DNA of 9,639 bases, taken from the NCBI GenBank assembly GCA_021848865.1, contig JAJZTO010000080.1, forward strand, positions 1-9,639, given 5' to 3'. Of the stretch, positions 6,173 through 9,639 are shown piece by piece. The translations under genes and the position numbers were made by a program. This stretch comes from Myxococcales bacterium (GTDB lineage: Bacteria > Myxococcota > Myxococcia > Myxococcales > Anaeromyxobacteraceae). Under the pieces are notes generated by a model. The model did no database searches and was not told the origin of the DNA. It was given only the letters and a program-made list of their open reading frames with translations. How positions within the stretch are numbered: the first letter of the stretch is position 1; each line of letters opens with the position of its first letter.

Positions 6173-7116
6173 GGCGAGCCGGCCGGCGGCTCCGCGGCCG
6201 GGCGCTCCGTCCGCAGGAGCGAGGCGATCACGGCCGCCCCGAGGAGGGTGGCGATCACCCCCAGCGAGAGGGCCGGCGGCACCTTCACCCACTCGGCCGC
6301 CGCCATCTTCAGCCCCACGAACACCAGCACCGCCGCCAGCCCGGTCTTGAGGTGGCGGAAGCGATCCACCGCCCCCGCCAGCAGGAAGTAGAGCGACCGG
6401 AGCCCCAGCATGGCGAAGGTGTTGGAGCTGAAGACCACGAAGGGGTCGGTGGTGACGGCGAAGATGGCGGGGATGGAGTCCACCGCGAAGACCACGTCGG
6501 AGATCTCCACCACCACCAGCGCGGTGAGCAGGGGAGTCGCCAGCAGGCGGCCGCCTTCACGGACCAGGAAGCGGTGGCCGTCGAGGCGGGGGGTGGACGG
6601 CAGGACGCGGCGGACCAGCCGGGCCACCAGGCCACCGCCGGGCGCGGGCGCGTCGTGGCGGTGCCGGTGGAGCCGCACCCCGGTGACGACCAGGAAGGCG
6701 CCGAAGAGGTAGACCAGCCAGTGGAAGCGCGCCAGCAGGGCCGCGCCGCCCCAGATCATCCCGGCCCGCATCAGGAGCGCGGCGACGATTCCCCAGAAGA
6801 GCACGCGGTGCTGGAGCGCGGCGGGGATGCCCAGGGCGCCGAAGATCACCACGAAGACGAAGAGGTTGTCGACCGAGAGCGACTTCTCGATGAGCCAGCC
6901 GGCCAGGTACTCCTCGGCGACCGTCGCGCCCCGGGTGGCCCACAGCACGGCGCCGAAGGCCAGGGCGACGCCCATCCAGGCCGCGCTCCAGGCCAGCGCC
7001 TCGCGAGGCCCGATGGCGTGGTCGCGGCGGTGGAACACCCCCAGGTCCAGCGCCAGGAGGAGCAGGACCGTTCCCGCGAGTGCCCCCCAGAGCCAGGGGC
7101 CGGCGACGGCGATCAT
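6061..7116 (-). CDS. TerC/Alx-family integral membrane protein
   Basis: TerC-family proteins are multi-pass membrane proteins linked to tellurite resistance, Mn2+ export and pH response (Alx). The 351-residue protein carries the hallmark segments EKSLSVDNLFVFVVIF (77-92) and VVVEISDVVFAVDSIPAI (201-218), followed by SSNTFAMLGLRSLYFLL (230-246). The acidic residues Glu77, Asp83, Glu204, Asp207 and Asp213 lie in membrane segments and are the likely cation ligands. A cytoplasmic loop (about 151-187) has a His-rich start. The core ends near residue 302. The remaining 49 residues are Ala/Pro/Ser-rich, and from residue 315 on they are encoded antisense to the convergent gene. ATG 7116 has no Shine-Dalgarno but has a promoter-like hexamer six bases upstream. 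The gene is divergent from the NhaR-like regulator, a likely controller. Confidence 0.92.
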   Translation of the reverse strand: MIAVAGPWLWGALAGTVLLLLALDLGVFHRRDHAIGPREALAWSAAWMGVALAFGAVLWATRGATVAEEYLAGWLIEKSLSVDNLFVFVVIFGALGIPAALQHRVLFWGIVAALLMRAGMIWGGAALLARFHWLVYLFGAFLVVTGVRLHRHRHDAPAPGGGLVARLVRRVLPSTPRLDGHRFLVREGGRLLATPLLTALVVVEISDVVFAVDSIPAIFAVTTDPFVVFSSNTFAMLGLRSLYFLLAGAVDRFRHLKTGLAAVLVFVGLKMAAAEWVKVPPALSLGVIATLLGAAVIASLLRTERPAAEPPAGSPYGDDSSRRATAPAAQPASEPPAAPSASAPSTGPTAA

Positions 7117-7122
7117 GGGAGG

Positions 7123-7151
7123 AACCTAGTCGCCGGCCGCGGCCGGGTCAT
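7123..7151 (-). promoter_or_regulatory. Possible terC promoter, leaderless layout
   Basis: Minus-strand ATGACC (7146-7151) lies 17 bases before TAGGTT (7123-7128), which is six bases before the ATG at 7116. The -35 matches consensus at four of six positions. The -10 keeps the three most conserved bases (T1, A2, T6). The bases before the ATG read CCTCCC, the opposite of a ribosome site, so a leaderless mRNA is the simplest reading. Confidence 0.35.
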
Positions 7152-7179
7152 GACGAAATATCGATTCGAAGCATAGACT
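7147..7179 (+). promoter_or_regulatory. Palindrome GTCATGAC and likely promoter of the NhaR-like gene
   Basis: The palindrome at 7147-7154 gives ATGACG (7150-7155) on the plus strand. TAGACT (7174-7179) follows after 18 bases. A start near 7186 would give a short leader with GGAGG at 7194-7198 before ATG 7203. The same palindrome supplies the -35 of the divergent terC promoter, so one bound protein could affect both genes. Confidence 0.4.
7159..7175. promoter_or_regulatory. Candidate LysR-type binding box
   Basis: The sequence TATCGATTCGAAGCATA has TAT/ATA outer arms and contains a T-N11-A spacing (7161 to 7173), the loose signature of LysR-family sites. It lies between the -35 and -10 of the regulator's own putative promoter. 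The dyad is imperfect, so this is only a candidate autoregulatory site. Confidence 0.3.
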
Positions 7180-7202
7180 GGACCTATGTGATCGGAGGCG
7201 CC

Positions 7203-8096
7203 ATGGAATGGCTCAACTACCACCACCTCTTCTACTTCTGGACCGTGGCCCGCTCCGGGACCATCGCCCGCGCCAGCCAGGAGCTGCGCCTCTCCCAGCC
7301 CACCATCTCCACGCAGCTCAGGTCCCTGGAGCGGGCCCTGGGGCAGGAGCTGTTCGAGCGGCGCGGCCGGCGGCTGGCCCTCACCGACGCGGGCCGGACC
7401 GCCCAGCGCTACGCCGACGACATCTTCCGGACCGGACGCGAGCTCCAGCAGGCGATGCGGGGCCTGCCCACGGGGCGGCCCCGGCTCACCGTGGGGGTGG
7501 CCGACGTCGTCCCCAAGGGGGTGGTCGAGCGGCTCCTGGCGGTGGCGGTGGCGGCGGTGCCGGGCCTGACGCTGGCCTGCAGGGAGGCGCCGCTGCGCCA
7601 GCTCCTCGGGGCGCTGGCGCTCCACGAGGTGGACGTGGTGCTCTCCGACGCGCCGGCCGGGGAGGAGGTGCGGGTGCGGGCCTTCTCCCACCTGCTGTCC
7701 GACGGCCCCACCAGCTTCCTCGCCGCGCCGGGCCAGGCCCGGCTTCGCCGCGGCTTCCCGCGCTCCCTCGACGGGGCCCCGGCGCTCCTGCCCTCCGAGG
7801 GCACCGCCTTCCGGCGGGCCCTGGAAGAGTGGTTCGAGGCCGAAGGGGTGCGGCCCGTGCCGGTGGGGGAGTTCGACGACAGCGCCCTGCTCACGGCCTT
7901 CGGCACCCGCGGCGCGGGCTTCTTCGCCGTGCCCAGCGCCGTCGAGCGGGACGTCTGCACCCAGGCCGGGGTGGTGCCGGTGGGCCGCGCCGCCGCGGTC
8001 CGCTCGCGCTGCTACGCCATCACCGTGGAGCGCCGGCTCCGCCACCCCGCGGTGGTGGCCATCGCCGGGGCGGGGTGGGGCGGCCGGCCGGCGTGA
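7203..8096 (+). CDS. LysR-family regulator resembling NhaR
   Basis: The 297-residue length is close to NhaR of E. coli (about 300). An N-terminal winged helix-turn-helix (about 5-63) has the family pattern LNYHHLFYFWTVARSGTIARA, then SQPTISTQLRSLERALGQELFERRGR. The effector domain (about 94-280) keeps NhaR-like marks: VGVADVVPKGVVERLL (97-112), DVVLSDAP (144-151) and GEFDDSALLTAFG (222-234). NhaR responds to Na+ and activates the nhaA antiporter gene, and in E. coli other stress genes too. Here no antiporter is near; the divergent partner is a TerC-family gene, the likely target. The ATG at 7203 is preferred over an in-frame GTG at 7188 because GGAGG lies just before it and the conserved NYHHLFYFW begins at residue 5. 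Specific ligand unknown. Confidence 0.88.
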   Translation: MEWLNYHHLFYFWTVARSGTIARASQELRLSQPTISTQLRSLERALGQELFERRGRRLALTDAGRTAQRYADDIFRTGRELQQAMRGLPTGRPRLTVGVADVVPKGVVERLLAVAVAAVPGLTLACREAPLRQLLGALALHEVDVVLSDAPAGEEVRVRAFSHLLSDGPTSFLAAPGQARLRRGFPRSLDGAPALLPSEGTAFRRALEEWFEAEGVRPVPVGEFDDSALLTAFGTRGAGFFAVPSAVERDVCTQAGVVPVGRAAAVRSRCYAITVERRLRHPAVVAIAGAGWGGRPA

Positions 8097-8111
8097 AGGC
8101 GCCGCCCGCGC

Positions 8112-8117
8112 TATCCT
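8112..8117 (+). promoter_or_regulatory. -10-like TATCCT just before queG
   Basis: TATCCT lies six bases before the GTG start of queG, the same hexamer as in the promoter at 5226-5231. No good -35 is visible at 16-18 bases upstream, and no ribosome site precedes the GTG. A leaderless queG transcript is possible; read-through from the upstream gene (27-base gap) is the alternative. Confidence 0.3.
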
Positions 8118-8123
8118 CGACGC

Positions 8124-9164
8124 GTGCCGCTCCTCGACAGCGCCGCCGCCAAGGCCGACGCCCTCGCCGCCGGCTTCCACGAGGCCGGGGTGGCCCGCGC
8201 CCGCCCGCTCGACCCGGGGCCGCTGGCGCGGGTGCTGGCCGGCGGCTGGGAGGCCGACATGGCCTGGCTCGGCGGGCAGGCGGCGGAGCGGCTCGACCCC
8301 TCGCGGCTCCTGCCCGGCGCCCGGAGCGTGCTGGCGCTGGCGCTCTCCTACGCCGCGGCGCCGGCGCCCGAGCCGGTCGAGGGGCGGGTGGCGCGCTACG
8401 CCCGCGGGCGCGACTACCACGCGGTGATGAAGCGGCGGCTGGCCGGCCTGCTGCGCCGGCTGCGGGAGCGCGATCCGGGGCTGCGCGCCTTCGCCTCCTC
8501 CGACATCGCGCCGGTGATGGAGAAGGCCTGGGCGCAGCAGGCCGGCCTCGGCTGGGTGGGGAAGAACGGCTGCCTCATCACGCCGCGCCACGGGAGCTGG
8601 GTGCTGCTCGCCACGGTGATCCTGGACCGGGAGCTGGAGCCGGACCCTCCCCACCCGGAGCGCTGCGGCAGCTGCGAGGCCTGCCTCCCGGCCTGTCCCA
8701 CCGGCGCCTTCCCCGCGCCCGGCTTCGTGGACGCGCGGCGCTGCATCTCCTTCCACACCATCGAGCGGCGGGGCGCGGTGCCGGCGGCGGTGGCGGAGCG
8801 CATCGGCCCCTGGGTCTTCGGCTGCGACGATTGCCAGACCGCCTGCCCCTGGAACCGGGCCGTCGCGCCCTCCGCCGACCCGGAGCTGCTGCCGCGCCGG
8901 CCCGGGCTGGAGCTCTCCGCGCTGCTGCGGCTCCGCTTCGACGAGTACCAGCGCGACTGCTACGGCACCTCGCTGGCGCGGGCCCGCTACGAGGGGCTCC
9001 TGCGCAACGCCCTCCTCGCCGCCGGCTGGTCGGGGCAGGCGCGTCACGCCGCGGCGGTGCGCGCCCACCTGGACTCGGAGTTCCCGGGGGTCCGGGAGGC
9101 CGCCCGCTGGGCCGCGGCCCGGCTGGCGGCGGGCCCGGTTGAAGAGCGGCCGGCGGGCCGTTAG
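8124..9164 (+). CDS. queG: Epoxyqueuosine reductase QueG
   Basis: QueG catalyses the last step of queuosine synthesis, reducing epoxyqueuosine to queuosine in the tRNA anticodon with cobalamin and two 4Fe-4S clusters. The 346-residue protein has the typical N-terminal cobalamin-binding part with ARYARGRDYHAVM (90-102). Asp127 in SDIAPVMEK is the likely catalytic acid, followed by GLGWVGKNGCLI (141-152). All eight cluster cysteines are present: 181, 184, 187, 191 (CGSCEACLPACP), 207 (CISF, where CISY is usual), 234, 237 and 241 (CDDCQTACPWN). A C-terminal HEAT-like helical region for tRNA binding follows from about 285. GTG 8124 is the only suitable start; it lacks a Shine-Dalgarno. The gene is followed after three bases by the ygfZ-like gene, indicating an operon. 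Confidence 0.96.
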   Translation: MPLLDSAAAKADALAAGFHEAGVARARPLDPGPLARVLAGGWEADMAWLGGQAAERLDPSRLLPGARSVLALALSYAAAPAPEPVEGRVARYARGRDYHAVMKRRLAGLLRRLRERDPGLRAFASSDIAPVMEKAWAQQAGLGWVGKNGCLITPRHGSWVLLATVILDRELEPDPPHPERCGSCEACLPACPTGAFPAPGFVDARRCISFHTIERRGAVPAAVAERIGPWVFGCDDCQTACPWNRAVAPSADPELLPRRPGLELSALLRLRFDEYQRDCYGTSLARARYEGLLRNALLAAGWSGQARHAAAVRAHLDSEFPGVREAARWAAARLAAGPVEERPAGR

Positions 9165-9167
9165 GCC

Positions 9168-9639
9168 ATGGCCATGACCCAGGCCGAGCGGCTCGCGGCC
9201 GCGCGCGACGGCGCCGCGGTGGGACCGGTGGAGGAGCGGACCCTGCTCCGGCTCTCCGGCAAGGACGCCGTCTCCTTCCTGCACCGCATGTCCACCCAGG
9301 AGGTGTCGCGGCTCGGCCCCGGCGCCTGCGCCTACGCCGCCTTCCTGGAGGTGAAGGGCCACCTGGTGTCGGACGCGCTGCTGGCCTTCCGGGAGGGCGA
9401 GGTGCTCCTCGCCGCGTCCGCGGAGGCCGGGCCGGCGCTCCGCGCCCACCTGGCGAAGTACCGGCTCGCCTCGCAGGTGGCGATCGAGGACCGGTCCGCC
9501 GGCTGGCGCTGCCTGCCGGTGCTGGGGCCGGAGGGGCTGGCCCGCGCCCGCGCGGCCTTCCCGGCGGCGGCGGCGGTGGAGGACCCGCGGCGCGGCGCCA
9601 CGGCGCTCGACCTGATCCTGCCGGCCGGCGAGGCGGAGC
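9168..9639 (+). CDS. ygfZ: YgfZ/GcvT-type folate-binding protein, 3' end outside the window
   Basis: YgfZ binds tetrahydrofolate and supports Fe-S enzymes such as the tRNA-thiolating MiaB. The visible 157 residues fit the N-terminal GcvT-like domain: LLRLSGKDAVSFLHRMSTQEV (26-46), then LGPGACAYAAFLEVKGHLVSDALLAF (49-74), and a helix AHLAKYRLASQVAIED (93-108). The diagnostic KGCYxGQE motif would lie further on, beyond position 9639. This means the choice between YgfZ and a glycine-cleavage aminomethyltransferase rests on weaker grounds; the short N-terminus and queG neighbour favour YgfZ. Two ATGs (9168 and 9174) are possible starts, with only a poor ribosome site for either. It is three bases after queG and very probably co-transcribed. 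Confidence 0.85.
   Translation, partial: MAMTQAERLAAARDGAAVGPVEERTLLRLSGKDAVSFLHRMSTQEVSRLGPGACAYAAFLEVKGHLVSDALLAFREGEVLLAASAEAGPALRAHLAKYRLASQVAIEDRSAGWRCLPVLGPEGLARARAAFPAAAAVEDPRRGATALDLILPAGEAE

Noticed and set aside
5113..7176. 687-residue plus-strand open frame
   Set aside because: It runs out of frame over the 5273 gene and antisense to terC; low complexity and no domain.
7080..7202. Upstream start (7080) for the LysR-type regulator
   Set aside because: The extra residues overlap the divergent terC start, have no family counterpart, and a GGAGG lies directly before ATG 7203.
7117..7202. yybP-ykoY manganese riboswitch or Alx pH-responsive RNA before terC
   Set aside because: The divergent gap is only 86 bases and the leader appears to be absent or very short, so there is no room for such an element.
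7113..9449. 778-residue minus-strand open frame
   Set aside because: It is antisense to the LysR-type gene, queG and ygfZ, all of which have strong family motifs.

Overview
The window is very GC-rich, with G/C in almost every third codon position and long antisense open frames. The best taxonomic marker is the pair carD-carG. CarD and its zinc-binding partner CarG are a myxobacterial regulatory pair, and a CarD whose tail is histone H1-like (Lys/Ala/Pro) rather than AT-hook fits Anaeromyxobacter or a close relative (Myxococcota). This is chromosomal backbone. I see no transposase, integrase, phage gene or CRISPR array.

Left part (1-770): positions 1-315 hold no convincing gene, only a strong hairpin (57-91) and smaller repeats and hairpins. 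The tmRNA gene ssrA lies on the minus strand at 316-663, with a readable tag frame, a plausible promoter and a T-run right after its CCA end.

Minus-strand operon (775-4160): four tightly packed genes, read carD -> carG -> membrane-anchored protein -> polytopic membrane protein. Two junctions are GTGA start/stop overlaps and one is a 14-base overlap. CarG keeps every zinc ligand of archaemetzincins but has Phe instead of the catalytic Glu, so it should be a zinc-binding transcription factor and not a protease. The last two genes are uncharacterised. The final one resembles only the C-terminal half of a family-39 (GT-C) glycosyltransferase. Upstream on the same strand lies an orphan beta-class DNA methyltransferase (4223-5101).

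Central part (5102-7202): a divergent promoter region, then a plus-strand membrane protein of unknown function (5273-6172). Its 3' end overlaps, tail to tail by 112 bases, a minus-strand TerC/Alx-family membrane protein (6061-7116). terC is divergent from a LysR regulator resembling NhaR (7203-8096). Their predicted -35 elements overlap inside one 8-bp palindrome, GTCATGAC, suggesting shared control.

Right part (8097-9639): queG (epoxyqueuosine reductase) followed after 3 bases by the start of a ygfZ/gcvT-type folate-binding protein that runs off the window. Both belong to the tRNA-modification and Fe-S maintenance sphere.

No wholly new defence or mobile system is visible. The most interesting points are the pseudo-metzincin CarG with two unknown membrane genes coupled behind it, the half-glycosyltransferase, the terC tail made by antisense overlap, the palindrome shared by the terC/nhaR-like promoters, and several starts that look leaderless.
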